Part shown: positions 20,001 through 28,599 of the stretch, piece after piece
Layout: each line of letters begins with the position of its first letter
How positions within the stretch are numbered: the first letter of the stretch is position 1
NCBI RefSeq assembly: GCF_001571245.1
Contig: NZ_BCTK01000008.1
Coordinates: forward strand, 248,001-312,000
DNA from: Achromobacter piechaudii NBRC 102461
GTDB lineage: Bacteria > Pseudomonadota > Gammaproteobacteria > Burkholderiales > Burkholderiaceae_B
Length of the DNA: 64,000 nt
Direction of reading: 5' to 3'
The notes under the pieces: model-generated
What the model saw: the letters and a program-made list of their open reading frames with translations, nothing else
Databases searched by the model: none
What the model was told of the DNA's origin: nothing
Program-made: the position numbers and the translations under genes

Positions 20001-20492
20001 CGCGGCGGGCCTGACGGCCGTAGCGGCGCGCGGATCGGAGGCGGGCACCGATGCCGAGGGATAGGCCGGCGCGAAGCCGGGCATCGGTGCGGCCGGCGCG
20101 CGTGCGGGTACGGTTCCCGCTGCGATTCCAGGCGCAACGCCCGGTGTGAATCCGGACGCAAACCCCGGCGCAATCCCGGGCGTGAACCCAGGCGTCGACG
20201 CCGGCGCGAACCCGGGCGACGCGCCTGCCCCAAATCCGGGCGCGGGTGCGGATACGGGCGCGCCTGCGTTCGCCGGAACTGGCGCAGCACCCGACGCCGG
20301 CGCATGCACCGGCGCTTGCCGCTGCGGCGTGTCGGAAGCGTCGTCCTCGAACGCGCCATCCAGCGTCGCCAGCACTTCCACGCCACCATCCACGCTGCGA
20401 TTCGACACGATCAACGCATCCGGACCCAGCGCCAGGCGCACCTGGCGCATCACGTCACGGCTGTTGGCGCCCACAAAGCGGCTTATCTTCAT
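17043..20492 (-). CDS. flhF: Flagellar SRP-type GTPase FlhF, unusually long
   Basis: FlhF is an SRP-family GTPase that helps place and build flagella. The 1149-residue product starts MKISRFVGANSRDVMRQVRLALGPDALIVSNRSVDGGVEVLA (FlhF B-domain start) with its ATG overlapping the flhA stop (TAATG). Residues about 60-440 are low-complexity Pro/Ala/Ser, including seven SQPAH units (about 212-246) and four 20-residue units (about 338-410). The NG GTPase domain spans about 470-750, with P-loop GPTGVGKTTT near 547 and the VLIDTTG G3-like motif. About 385 further residues follow with no motif I know. Many FlhF proteins are about 400-800 residues. No flhG follows. Confidence 0.95.
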   Translation of the reverse strand: MKISRFVGANSRDVMRQVRLALGPDALIVSNRSVDGGVEVLATLDGAFEDDASDTPQRQAPVHAPASGAAPVPANAGAPVSAPAPGFGAGASPGFAPASTPGFTPGIAPGFASGFTPGVAPGIAAGTVPARAPAAPMPGFAPAYPSASVPASDPRAATAVRPAAPQTGYTTPSRSIAAYQSAFASSAQPEDDAPVAPAGAGAMPPSGYSTSSQPAHSQPAHSQPAHSQPAHSQPAHSQPAHSQPAIARPPIEQGAAQPLSQQPATPLTGAATRVQLPPLPPSRPAMPAAPTPAAYAPAATAIPAAPAASSVAAMPTAYASAASSTPAAPVSHAPAASTAAATPAAYASTAGSASHASSAAATPAAYASTAESASHASSAAATPAAYASTAGSASHASSAAAAPAAYASSAASAPAAPAAYASAAPAPSMARMPDAPLRQAPPSLPPDTTAGLQDAISALRGALETRMDGLLWGGRPGTTREAAAAALFRSLLDAGFSTKLVRALVDRLPPGLSADAAQAWARNELVTHLPVVASEDEFLAGGVYALVGPTGVGKTTTLAKLAARCVAREGRDQVAMLTTDLFRIGALEQLQIYGRLMGVPAHSVRDAAELRRILAELGNRKIVLIDTTGISQRDRLVAEQAAMLCNAGKPVRRLLVLNAASQGDTLDEVAHAYRNGVGEDVAGCIITKLDEATRLGAALDTAIRHRLPIHYMSVGQKVPEHMELARADTLIDRAFGMVERARALYTPSEADLASLVPSAREADAVDPARRRQLLASAILRPQGGPASIAAAQNLDDTIAMLDSDPACAQARASWRDYVGDGAGASLAALGDEPLGMVRREFSATCNRHLLAMHGKTSMKGDGLPGGVLMGALLMSDRGVAMAAPAQQLALAHGMLTSFAPGATGLADAGQALEARVRWLGEQLPRLPLVHLLESGTSASWQSLNGQGASWVARCAGGMRVVQDECPTNLNAVGKSVGYLPVGQPGDMPGLTIEQAGKSVPLALWASGTEITLPGRGETTSMRLVCARLIDTVSGEIAAQLFGLTNLPASQADAATVARWLVLQDEARAGFRYMANAWQALPSVDGAHTLARQALMAGQLGAACWQMAHSPSAAVVRGPLSGIMGSERKLSGRMLPVAILKMFAMLEMAA
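19261..19480. repeat. Four 60-bp tandem repeats inside flhF
   Basis: Four consecutive 60-base units, in register with the flhF frame, each encode a 20-residue Ala/Ser-rich block of the type AAATPAAYASTAGSASHASS. The middle units differ at only one to three bases; the outer ones are more diverged. They lie in the low-complexity segment before the GTPase domain. Unit number could change by slippage or recombination without breaking the frame. Confidence 0.9.
19755..19859. repeat. Seven 15-bp tandem repeats inside flhF (SQPAH units)
   Basis: Seven 15-base units (plus-strand form GGCTGCGAATGGGCT with C/T and A/G variants) encode SQPAH repeated, ending in SQPAI. The unit is a multiple of three, so copy-number change alters linker length only. 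It is a coding minisatellite. Confidence 0.92.
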
Positions 20493-22609
20493 TACCCATT
20501 ACTCCCGCCGATCAGCGCGGTCACGCGGACCATGCGCTCATCCGGTATTTCCGTATTCGACAACACGCCGAGCTGCGGCAGATGGTGCCGCAGGAAGCGC
20601 GACAACGGCGCGCGCAAGACCGGCGAAACCAGCAGCACCGGCGCATTGCCCTGCGCTTCCTGGCGTTCGACGGCGGCCTGCGTTTCGCGCAGCAAGGTAT
20701 CGGCCAGGCCGGGCTCCAGCCCGCCGCTGGTGGTCATCGCCTGCGACAGCACGCGCTCCAGCTTCACGTCCAGGCCAATCACCCGCAACTCGCCTTCGCC
20801 GGGGAACCACTGCTGCGTGATCGCGCGGCCCAGCGAACGGCGCGTCAGCATGATCAATTCGTTGATGTCCGGCTGCCCGCCCGTGGCGGCCGCTTGCGCC
20901 GCCAGGCGCGGGCCGTGTTCGGACAGCGTGTCGATGATGGTGCGCATGTCGCGGATCGGCACTTCTTCGGACAACAGGCCCTGCAACACCTTCTGCAAGG
21001 CGGTCAGAGACAGCGTCTTGGGCACCAGGTCCTCGACCAGCTTGGGCGCATCGCGGCCAATGCGGTCCAGCAGTTGCTGCACTTCCTGGCGGCCCAGCAG
21101 GTTGGAACCGTGGCGGTGCATCAGGTGGTTCAGGTGCGTGGCCACCACCGTGCCCGCGTCCACCACCGTGTAGCCAGCCACCTGGGCCTGGTCGCGCAGG
21201 CCGCCGTCGATCCACAGCGCCGGCAAACCGAAAGCCGGGTCGGTGGTGGGCGTGCCCTTGATCTGTATGGTCACGCCGCCCGGATCGATCGCCAGCCATT
21301 GGCCCGGCATCGCCACGCCGTGGCCCACTTCCACCCCCGACAGCAGGATGCGGTAATCGTTGGGCTTGAGCTCCAGGTTGTCGCGGATGTGCACGACCGG
21401 CGGCAAAAAGCCCACGTCCTGCGCGAACTTCTTGCGCAGGCTGCGGATGCGATGCAAAAGCTCGCCGTTCTGCGCGTGGTCCACCAGCGGAATCAGGCGA
21501 TAGCCCACCTCCAGCCCCAATTGGTCGACCATCGATACGTCGTCCCAACTGGCTTCGGCGGCGGCGGCCTGCGCCTGCGTGATCGCCTGTGGTGGAACCA
21601 CCTCGGCGGCTTGCGCGGCGGCCTTGCGCCGCTTGTGCAGCGCCCAGCCGCCCCAGCCCAGCGCGCCGGCCAGCGTCAGGAATGCAACGTGCGGCATGTT
21701 GGGAATCAGGCCCATGATGCCGATGATGCCCGCCGTCAGGAACAGCACGGCCGGGTTCGAGAACAGCTGGCTGATGATCTGCTGGCCGATGTCCTGGTCG
21801 GTGGACACGCGCGAGACGACCACGCCGGCCGCCGTCGAGATGACCAGCGCCGGAATCTGCGCGACCAGGCCGTCACCGATGGTCAGCAGCGTGTACACGC
21901 GGCCCGCGTCGCCCATCGACATATCGTGCTGGGCCATACCGACGATCAGGCCGCCGATGACGTTGATCACCATGATCAGCAGGCCGGCGATGGCGTCACC
22001 GCGCACGAACTTGCTGGCGCCGTCCATCGAACCGAAGAAGTCGGATTCCTGGGAGACTTCGGCGCGGCGCTTGCGCGCTTCGTCTTCGCCGATCAGGCCG
22101 GCGTTCAGGTCGGCGTCGATCGCCATCTGCTTGCCGGGCATCGCGTCCAGGGTGAAGCGCGCGCCCACTTCGGCGATACGGCCCGCACCCTTGGTGATGA
22201 CGATGAAGTTGATGATGGTCAGGATCACGAACACGATGATGCCGACCGCGAAGTTGCCACCCACCAGGAAGTGGCCGAACGCTTCAATCACCTTGCCCGC
22301 GGCGTCCGGACCCGTGTGGCCGTGCAGCAGCACGACGCGGGTCGAGGCCACGTTCAGCGACAGGCGCAGCAAGGTCGCGAACAGCAGCACGGCCGGAAAG
22401 GCGGCGAAGTCCAGCGGCTTGCGCGTGAACATGGCCACCAGCAGGATCATCACCGACAGCGCGATGTTGAACGTGAACAGCAGGTCCAGCAGGAACGTGG
22501 GCAGGGGCAGCACCATCATGCCCAGCACCATCACGATCAGGATGGGCCCTGCCAGAAGCCGCGCATGGCCGGCCCCGCTATTCTTGAACATGGTGAGCAA
22601 AGCGCTCAT
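20492..22609 (-). CDS. flhA: Flagellar type III export gate protein FlhA
   Basis: FlhA is the major export-gate subunit. The 705-residue product has an N-terminal membrane half with about eight helices (to about residue 330), including the FHIPEP-family signature region KGAGRIAEVGARFTLDAMPGKQMAIDADLNAG. A cytosolic C-terminal half follows (DPAFGLPALWIDGGLRDQAQVAGYTVVDAGTVVATHLNHL) that binds chaperone-substrate complexes. The start lies 3 bp after flhB and the stop overlaps flhF, so flhBAF is probably one transcript. Confidence 0.98.
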   Translation of the reverse strand: MSALLTMFKNSGAGHARLLAGPILIVMVLGMMVLPLPTFLLDLLFTFNIALSVMILLVAMFTRKPLDFAAFPAVLLFATLLRLSLNVASTRVVLLHGHTGPDAAGKVIEAFGHFLVGGNFAVGIIVFVILTIINFIVITKGAGRIAEVGARFTLDAMPGKQMAIDADLNAGLIGEDEARKRRAEVSQESDFFGSMDGASKFVRGDAIAGLLIMVINVIGGLIVGMAQHDMSMGDAGRVYTLLTIGDGLVAQIPALVISTAAGVVVSRVSTDQDIGQQIISQLFSNPAVLFLTAGIIGIMGLIPNMPHVAFLTLAGALGWGGWALHKRRKAAAQAAEVVPPQAITQAQAAAAEASWDDVSMVDQLGLEVGYRLIPLVDHAQNGELLHRIRSLRKKFAQDVGFLPPVVHIRDNLELKPNDYRILLSGVEVGHGVAMPGQWLAIDPGGVTIQIKGTPTTDPAFGLPALWIDGGLRDQAQVAGYTVVDAGTVVATHLNHLMHRHGSNLLGRQEVQQLLDRIGRDAPKLVEDLVPKTLSLTALQKVLQGLLSEEVPIRDMRTIIDTLSEHGPRLAAQAAATGGQPDINELIMLTRRSLGRAITQQWFPGEGELRVIGLDVKLERVLSQAMTTSGGLEPGLADTLLRETQAAVERQEAQGNAPVLLVSPVLRAPLSRFLRHHLPQLGVLSNTEIPDERMVRVTALIGGSNG

Positions 22610-22612
22610 TCC

Positions 22613-23767
22613 TCAGACTCCTTGTGCTGCGGGTTTTGCCTGCGGGTCCAGGTCTGCCGGCACGGCCAGTTTGGTCGGGGCCGTCGGTTCGACCCCCCAT
22701 CCCGACCGCCACGAACGCAGCTGAAAGACCCACGCCAGCACTTCCGCCACGGCGGTATATAGCTCGGCCGGGATTTCTTTACCCAGCTCGACGTGTTGAT
22801 GCAATGCGCGCGCCAACGGCGGCGCTTCCAATGTGGGAATGCGGTTCTCGGCGGCCAGCTCGCGGATCTTGGCCGCAATCAGGCCGGTGCCTTTGGCGAT
22901 CACGCGCGGGGCCCCGCTCTTGTCCTCGTCGTACTTGAGCGCCACCGCGTAGTGGGTCGGGTTGGTCACCACGACGTCCGCGCGGGGCACTTCCGACATC
23001 ATCCGACGCCGCGCCGCCTGGCGCTGCTGCTGCCGGATACGCGCCTTCACGTGCGGATCGCCTTCGCTTTCCTTGTGTTCCTGGCGCACGTCTTCCTTGG
23101 ACATGCGCAGCTTCTTCAAGTGGCTCCAGATCTGCCACGGCACGTCCAGCAGCACGATCACCAGCAGCGACGCCACGATCAGGGCGCAGCAGATCGCCAC
23201 CAGCGACAGCGCCTTGATCAGCGCCGCCGAGGGGGCCACGTGCATCAGGCCCAGCATGTCGTCGTGGTAGCGCCAGATGACCCAGACCGCCACGCCGCCC
23301 ACCAGCAGCGCCTTGGCCAGCGCCTTGATCAGTTCCACCACCGTCTGCGACGAGAACATCCGCTTCAGGCCGGCGAAGAGGCTCAGTTTCGAGAAGTTGG
23401 CTTGCAGCGGCTTGCCGGAAATCACGATGCCGCCCAGCAACACGCTGGACAGGACCGCCACCACCGCCAGCACGCCGAACACCGGCAGCAACGCCAGCAA
23501 GGCGTGGCCAAAGCCGATCACCGCCTGCTCGACCATCACGCCGGGGTCCGTCACGATGCGCTGGTCGAACGCCAGGCCATTGTGCAGAACGCCGCTCAAG
23601 CCTCGATACAGCGAACCGCCGCCGGCCCAGATCACGCCGACACCGGCGGCCAGCATCATGAACGTTCCCAGTTCGCGGGAACGCGCAATCTGCCCCTCCT
23701 CGCGCGCCTTTTCCAGGCGCCTGGGAGAGGCTGCTTCTGACTTTTCGAGGTCGCTTTCTTCAGCCAT
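22613..23767 (-). CDS. flhB: Flagellar type III export switch protein FlhB
   Basis: FlhB changes export specificity from hook to filament substrates. The 384-residue product starts MAEESDLEKSEAASPRRLEKAREEGQIARSREL and has four membrane helices. The cytosolic domain carries the autocleavage motif NPTH in VVTNPTHYAVALKYDEDKSGAPRVIAKG; cleavage between N and P is known for the family. It heads the flhBAF run and is preceded by a 110-bp gap. Confidence 0.98.
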   Translation of the reverse strand: MAEESDLEKSEAASPRRLEKAREEGQIARSRELGTFMMLAAGVGVIWAGGGSLYRGLSGVLHNGLAFDQRIVTDPGVMVEQAVIGFGHALLALLPVFGVLAVVAVLSSVLLGGIVISGKPLQANFSKLSLFAGLKRMFSSQTVVELIKALAKALLVGGVAVWVIWRYHDDMLGLMHVAPSAALIKALSLVAICCALIVASLLVIVLLDVPWQIWSHLKKLRMSKEDVRQEHKESEGDPHVKARIRQQQRQAARRRMMSEVPRADVVVTNPTHYAVALKYDEDKSGAPRVIAKGTGLIAAKIRELAAENRIPTLEAPPLARALHQHVELGKEIPAELYTAVAEVLAWVFQLRSWRSGWGVEPTAPTKLAVPADLDPQAKPAAQGV

Positions 23768-23877
23768 GCTCTGCGGTTCTGTTGCGGCTCGCGGATTTTC
23801 CGATTACGAGCCGCCCGCCGAGATTCTAGGATTGCCCGGGGTTGGGCGATAAGCCAAGAAACGGGAAGAAAGCGGTG

Positions 23878-25422
23878 CTATTCGCCGTTGCGCGCCGACC
23901 CGGCCGGGCCCGCGCCGTCCAGCGCGGCCTGAAAGCGCACGTAGTCCAGCCCGATACGCACCGCGCCCCAATGTTCCGACCCCAAATAAAGCGGCATCGA
24001 AATATCGTTGATGATCTCGCCGGTGTCGCGCGAATAGGTCTGAAACAACATCGCGCCCGTGTTGGCCGCCAGGCGGGCGCCCACGGGATCGTCGAAGATG
24101 CGCTTGTGCCGCGACCGCGCGATATCATGCTGCGGGTCGCCGGTGGGCGGATGGGAAAAGCGGCCGTTGTGGGCCGGCGCATAGCCGCGCGCATCGACGG
24201 CCAGCGTGTAGATGCCGCCCGGCATCGCGTCCAGCACCTCATCGAGCAAGCGGGTCAGCGCCTCGTCGATGCTGCGGTCGTAGCGCGTGTGATAACGCGG
24301 CGGCTCGCTGCCGGCAATGCGCTGGTACTGGCGATCGAATACGTCCAGGCCCTGACGCCTGGCGTCGTCCAGCAGCCGCTCGACCGCCCGCGCGAACTGC
24401 TCCAGCGCCCCGCACAGCTGATCGAACGCCGTGCGGCCGGTGCGCACGTCGGCCAGCACCTCCTGCACGCTTTCCGTCTGGCGGCGAATACGGTCGATTT
24501 CGTCCGACATGCTGCCCACGCGCTTGAGCACGTCGGCGCTCAACGCCGCGATCCTGCCCACTTCCTGGCTCATGCCATGGTTGGTCGCGTCCACGTCGTT
24601 GATCGCCTGCACCACTTCGCCAACCTGTAGATTCATGCTGCCGAAGTCGCGCACGAAGCGTTCGAAGTCCGCGCAGGTGCGGTCCAGCACGGCGCCGGAC
24701 GCGTCCACGTCTTCGCGCAGGGTGCCGGTCTGCCGCTGCGTCGTGTCCACCAGGTCCAGCATCTGGACCGTATGCCGGCCGATGTCGTTGGTGGCGGCAT
24801 TGACGCGTTCGGCCAGCCGGCCCACTTCGCTGGCGACCACGGCAAAGCCCCTGCCCGCGTCCCCTGCCCTGGCCGCCTCGACGCCCGCGTTCAGCGCCAG
24901 CAACTGGGTCTGCAATGCAATGTCCTTGATCAGCTTGCTGATGTCGGCAACCGAACGCGCCCGCAAGGTCAATTGCCCCACGACTTCGGTGAACGAGGCC
25001 ATCTCGCGGGTCATGCGATCCACCCGCGCCTTGACGTCGGACAGCTCGGCCAGCGCCTGCTGCGCCGCGCCCAGGTTCTGGCCCGACACGTCTGCGATCT
25101 GGCGCGCGTGTTCGGACGTGGACGTAGACAAGGCGGCGATCTGCGCGCCGCTGTCGGCCAGCGCGCCCGCCGCGCGCGCCTGTTCCTGCGCCAGTGCGGA
25201 ACAGCGGCCCGCCTGATATTGCGTGCGCGCCGCGTTCAGCGCGATTTCAATGCTGGATTGCCGGACGGTGACGACGCGGCCTCGCATGCGCGCAAGGAAC
25301 CGGTGCAGGGGGAAAACAGCGGGACTTAAGGAAAGGGTGCGTTCCGACAACGTGCCGTCGCCCCGGTTCAAGCGGCGTAACAGTGCCCACATGCCGCCAA
25401 GGCGGAATACGGATCTGGCCAT
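23878..25422 (-). CDS. Soluble methyl-accepting chemotaxis protein with C-terminal sensor-like domain
   Basis: The 514-residue protein has no membrane helix and no HAMP. Residues about 55-365 form an MCP signalling hairpin with tip [44 protein letters not shown]. The last 130 residues form a separate globular domain ([74 protein letters not shown]) that looks like a small-ligand or redox sensing fold at the C-terminus. It lacks the xWExF tail. It follows cheZ and precedes flhB; start ATG 25422 has a good AGGAGG box. I cannot name the stimulus. Confidence 0.88.
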   Translation of the reverse strand: MARSVFRLGGMWALLRRLNRGDGTLSERTLSLSPAVFPLHRFLARMRGRVVTVRQSSIEIALNAARTQYQAGRCSALAQEQARAAGALADSGAQIAALSTSTSEHARQIADVSGQNLGAAQQALAELSDVKARVDRMTREMASFTEVVGQLTLRARSVADISKLIKDIALQTQLLALNAGVEAARAGDAGRGFAVVASEVGRLAERVNAATNDIGRHTVQMLDLVDTTQRQTGTLREDVDASGAVLDRTCADFERFVRDFGSMNLQVGEVVQAINDVDATNHGMSQEVGRIAALSADVLKRVGSMSDEIDRIRRQTESVQEVLADVRTGRTAFDQLCGALEQFARAVERLLDDARRQGLDVFDRQYQRIAGSEPPRYHTRYDRSIDEALTRLLDEVLDAMPGGIYTLAVDARGYAPAHNGRFSHPPTGDPQHDIARSRHKRIFDDPVGARLAANTGAMLFQTYSRDTGEIINDISMPLYLGSEHWGAVRIGLDYVRFQAALDGAGPAGSARNGE

Positions 25423-25573
25423 GATGGACCTCCTTGTGCTGGCCCGGACCGCCTTCTGTGGGCGTCCGTTGCCTGGCGCGCGGCGCGCGCCTTGTCTCTT
25501 ACTGCAAGGCCCCCCTGCTTATTCTTCTATGCACGCGCCGCCGGCGGCCAGGCCGGACGGCGCGATGGGTCGA

Positions 25574-26209
25574 TCAGAACCCCAGGCTGGCCAGCAGGTC
25601 ATCGACCTGATCCTGGCTGGTGACCACGTCGGTCTTGCCTTGCGGACTGATCTGCGGTCCGTTCAGCAAGCTGTTGGCCTCGTCGCGCCGTTCCTGCGGC
25701 ACGTTGTCCAGCAGCACTTGCAGCAGCTCGCGTTCAATCGCGCCGACCACGTCCATCATGCGCATGATGACCTGGCCCGTGAGGTCCTGGAAATCCTGCG
25801 CCATGATGATTTCCATCAGCTTCGATTGCGTCTGCTGCGTCTGCTTGGGCACGTCCGCCAGGAAGGCGCGCGTATCCTTGACGAGTTCGCGCGCTTCCGG
25901 CATTTCCAGCGGCTGGTCGTACCATTGCTGCCAGCGGCTATCGAGCGCCTGGGCCGAGCGCGACATGCCGTCCTGGATGGGGCCGGCCTGCTCGGTCGCG
26001 TTCAGCACGCGGTTGGCGGCCTGCTCGGTCATCTGCGCGACGTAGCGCAGGCGGTCGCGCGCATCGGGAATGGCGTTGGCGGCGTCTTTGATGGCCTGAT
26101 CCAGACCCAGCTCGCGCATGCTGTCGCGCAGCATGCGCGTCAGCGAGGCGATCCGATGGATCAGGTCAGGATTTTCCCCAGCGGGTTCTACATGTTCTGT
26201 TGTGCTCAT
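25574..26209 (-). CDS. cheZ: CheY-P phosphatase CheZ
   Basis: CheZ dephosphorylates CheY-P to end the motor signal. The 211-residue all-helical product contains the catalytic stretch [22 protein letters not shown], where the Asp and Gln match the phosphatase residues known in the E. coli enzyme. The C-terminus [14 protein letters not shown] is the expected CheY-tethering tail. It starts 8 bp after cheY on the same strand. Confidence 0.97.
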   Translation of the reverse strand: MSTTEHVEPAGENPDLIHRIASLTRMLRDSMRELGLDQAIKDAANAIPDARDRLRYVAQMTEQAANRVLNATEQAGPIQDGMSRSAQALDSRWQQWYDQPLEMPEARELVKDTRAFLADVPKQTQQTQSKLMEIIMAQDFQDLTGQVIMRMMDVVGAIERELLQVLLDNVPQERRDEANSLLNGPQISPQGKTDVVTSQDQVDDLLASLGF

Positions 26210-26217
26210 TGCACACC

Positions 26218-26607
26218 TCAGCCCGCAATTTTCTCGAAGATCTTGGTGAGCTTTTCTTCCAGCGTCGCCGCGGTGAAAGGCTTGACCACGTAACCGTTGG
26301 CGCCGGCCTGGGCCGCCGCAACGATGTTTTCTTTCTTGGCTTCAGCCGTCACCATCAGCACCGGCAGCGAAGCCAGCGAGGCGTCGGCGCGGATCTGCTT
26401 GAGCATTTCCAGGCCGTCCAGGTTGGGCATGTTCCAGTCGGACACGACGAATTGGAAGCCGCCATTGCGCAGCTTTTCCAGCCCGATCGCGCCGTCTTCG
26501 GCCTCGTCGACGTTCTCGAAACCCAGCTCCTTGAGCAGGTTGCGGATGATCCGTCGCATGGTGGGGAAGTCATCCACCACCAGAATCTTTATGCCCTTGT
26601 CTACCAT
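26218..26607 (-). CDS. cheY: Chemotaxis response regulator CheY
   Basis: This is a single receiver domain of 129 residues ([30 protein letters not shown]) with the acidic pair Asp12/Asp13, phospho-acceptor Asp57 ([16 protein letters not shown]), the conserved Thr ([10 protein letters not shown]) and Lys (GYVVKPF). It matches enterobacterial CheY closely and sits directly before cheZ, so it is the main motor-binding regulator. A second cheY-like gene lies upstream of cheA. Confidence 0.98.
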   Translation of the reverse strand: MVDKGIKILVVDDFPTMRRIIRNLLKELGFENVDEAEDGAIGLEKLRNGGFQFVVSDWNMPNLDGLEMLKQIRADASLASLPVLMVTAEAKKENIVAAAQAGANGYVVKPFTAATLEEKLTKIFEKIAG

Positions 26608-26657
26608 CTTTCACTCCAGAAGAAATTTGCTTGAGATCGATCGTGGTTGCTGACGCG

Positions 26658-27716
26658 TCAAACGCGGTGCCCACGGTCGCCCAGGCGAGTCAGAATGCGT
26701 TCGCTAATCGCCGACAGCGCAACCACTTCATCCGCGGCGCCAATGGCGATGGCCTCGCGCGGCATGCCGAACACCACGCAGCTGGCTTCGTCCTGCGCGA
26801 TGGTGTGCGCGCCCGCGCGGTGCATGGCCAGCATGCCGGCCGCGCCATCCTTGCCCATGCCGGTCAGGATGACGCCGATGGCGTTCTTGCCCGCGGCCAC
26901 GGCGGCGGAATTGAACAACACATCCACCGACGGGCGATGGCGGTTGACGGGTTCGCTGGCTTCCAGTTCGATCACGTAGTTGGCGCCGCTGCGGCCCAGG
27001 CGCATGTGCGTGTCGCCGCCCGGGGCCAGGTACACGTGGCCCGGCAGCACGCGGTCGCCATGGACCGCTTCGCGCACGGTCACCGCGCACAAGGCATCCA
27101 GCCGCTGCGCGAACGAGCGCGTGAAGCCAGCCGGCATGTGCTGCGTGATCAGGATGGCCGGGCTGTCCGGCGGCAAGGGTTGCAGTACTTCGCGGATGGC
27201 TTCGGTGCCGCCCGTGGACGCGCCCACGATCACCAGCTTTTCCGAGCTGGACAGCGGCCGGCGCAACATCGGCGCAGCCGCGGCCTGCGCCGCGTGCGGG
27301 GTCGGTGCGCGCAACTTGGCGCGCGAGGCCGCGCGGATCTTGTCGGCAATGATCTCGGTGTATTCGAGCAGGCCGTCGCGGATGCCCAGCTTGGGCTTGG
27401 TCACGAAGTCGATCGCGCCCAGTTCCAGCGCGCGCAGCGTGATTTCACCACCGCGCTCGGTCAGCGACGACACCATCACCACCGGCATCGGCCGCAGGCG
27501 CATCAGCTTTTCAAGAAAATCCAGCCCGTCCATGCGGGGCATTTCGACGTCCAGCGTCAGCACGTCGGGATTGTGGCGCTTGATCAGGTCGCGCGCGACC
27601 AACGGGTCCGGCGCGGTCGCAACCACTTCCATGTCCGGCTGGCTGTTGATGATTTCAGTCATCAGGCCGCGCACCAGCGCGGAGTCGTCCACACACAAAA
27701 CGCTTATTTTTTTCAT
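26658..27716 (-). CDS. cheB: Chemoreceptor methylesterase/deamidase CheB
   Basis: The 352-residue product has an N-terminal receiver domain ([38 protein letters not shown] with the acceptor Asp) and a C-terminal methylesterase domain with the Ser-His-Asp set in [27 protein letters not shown] and [13 protein letters not shown]. It removes receptor methyl groups, opposing CheR. It lies between cheR (20-bp gap) and cheY. Confidence 0.98.
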   Translation of the reverse strand: MKKISVLCVDDSALVRGLMTEIINSQPDMEVVATAPDPLVARDLIKRHNPDVLTLDVEMPRMDGLDFLEKLMRLRPMPVVMVSSLTERGGEITLRALELGAIDFVTKPKLGIRDGLLEYTEIIADKIRAASRAKLRAPTPHAAQAAAAPMLRRPLSSSEKLVIVGASTGGTEAIREVLQPLPPDSPAILITQHMPAGFTRSFAQRLDALCAVTVREAVHGDRVLPGHVYLAPGGDTHMRLGRSGANYVIELEASEPVNRHRPSVDVLFNSAAVAAGKNAIGVILTGMGKDGAAGMLAMHRAGAHTIAQDEASCVVFGMPREAIAIGAADEVVALSAISERILTRLGDRGHRV

Positions 27717-27736
27717 TGCTTGCTGCCTCGACCCGT

Positions 27737-28591
27737 TCAGGCCTTACTCGCACATTCGTAGACGGTCTGCCCGCGCAGACGAAAATCCCGGCTGATGTAG
27801 GTGAAGTTCTCGGAGTGTCCGGCAAACAGCAGGCCGCCCGGCTTGAGCAGCGGCGCGAAACGCTCCAGGATCTTCGCCTGCGTCGGCTTGTCGAAATAAA
27901 TCATGACGTTGCGGCAGAAAATCACGTCGAACTTTTCGTTGATCGGCCACGAGGGCGCCAACAGGTTCAACGTTTCGTACCGCACCATGTCGGCGATCTC
28001 GGGGCGCACACGCACCTGACCCGCGTTGGCGCCACGGCCCTTGAGGAAGAAGCGGCGCAGGCGCTCGTCTTCCATCTTGGCCACGCGTTCGGCCGGATAG
28101 ACGGCGGCGCGCGCCCGGTTCAGCACATTGGTGTCGATGTCGGTGGCCAGCACCGTCGAGGACGCCGCGCGCGGACCCAGCGCTTCAACCAGCGTCATCG
28201 CAATCGAATAAGGCTCTTCGCCCGTGGAGGCCGCACAACACCATACCGACACCGGACCGCCGCGCTTCTGCGCGAATTCGGCCAGGATGGGAAAGTGATG
28301 CGACTCGCGGAAAAAGGCGGTCAGGTTGGTCGTCAGCGCGTTGACGAACTCTTCCCACTCGTGCGAGTCGGGCTGGTCTTCCAACTGGTCCAGATAGCTG
28401 CCGAAGTCATGGCGGCCCAGCGCGCGCAGGCGGCGCGCCAGACGGCTGTAGACCATTTCACGCTTGTGCGTGCCCAGCGAAATGCCGGCGCGCGCATGAA
28501 TCATCTTGCGGACGCGGGAGAAGTCCGCGTCACGAAAATCGAATTGGCGGTCCACCGAGATGGACGGCGCCGGGTTTGCCGCAGTTGCCAC
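27737..28591 (-). CDS. cheR: Chemoreceptor methyltransferase CheR
   Basis: CheR methylates receptor glutamates using SAM. The 284-residue product has an N-terminal helical domain ([41 protein letters not shown]) and a Rossmann catalytic domain ([64 protein letters not shown]). Two receptors in this window carry a docking pentapeptide that could bring CheR to the array. It starts 8 bp after the MCP 3 stop. Confidence 0.98.
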   Translation of the reverse strand: MATAANPAPSISVDRQFDFRDADFSRVRKMIHARAGISLGTHKREMVYSRLARRLRALGRHDFGSYLDQLEDQPDSHEWEEFVNALTTNLTAFFRESHHFPILAEFAQKRGGPVSVWCCAASTGEEPYSIAMTLVEALGPRAASSTVLATDIDTNVLNRARAAVYPAERVAKMEDERLRRFFLKGRGANAGQVRVRPEIADMVRYETLNLLAPSWPINEKFDVIFCRNVMIYFDKPTQAKILERFAPLLKPGGLLFAGHSENFTYISRDFRLRGQTVYECASKA

Positions 28592-28599
28592 GCGATTCC

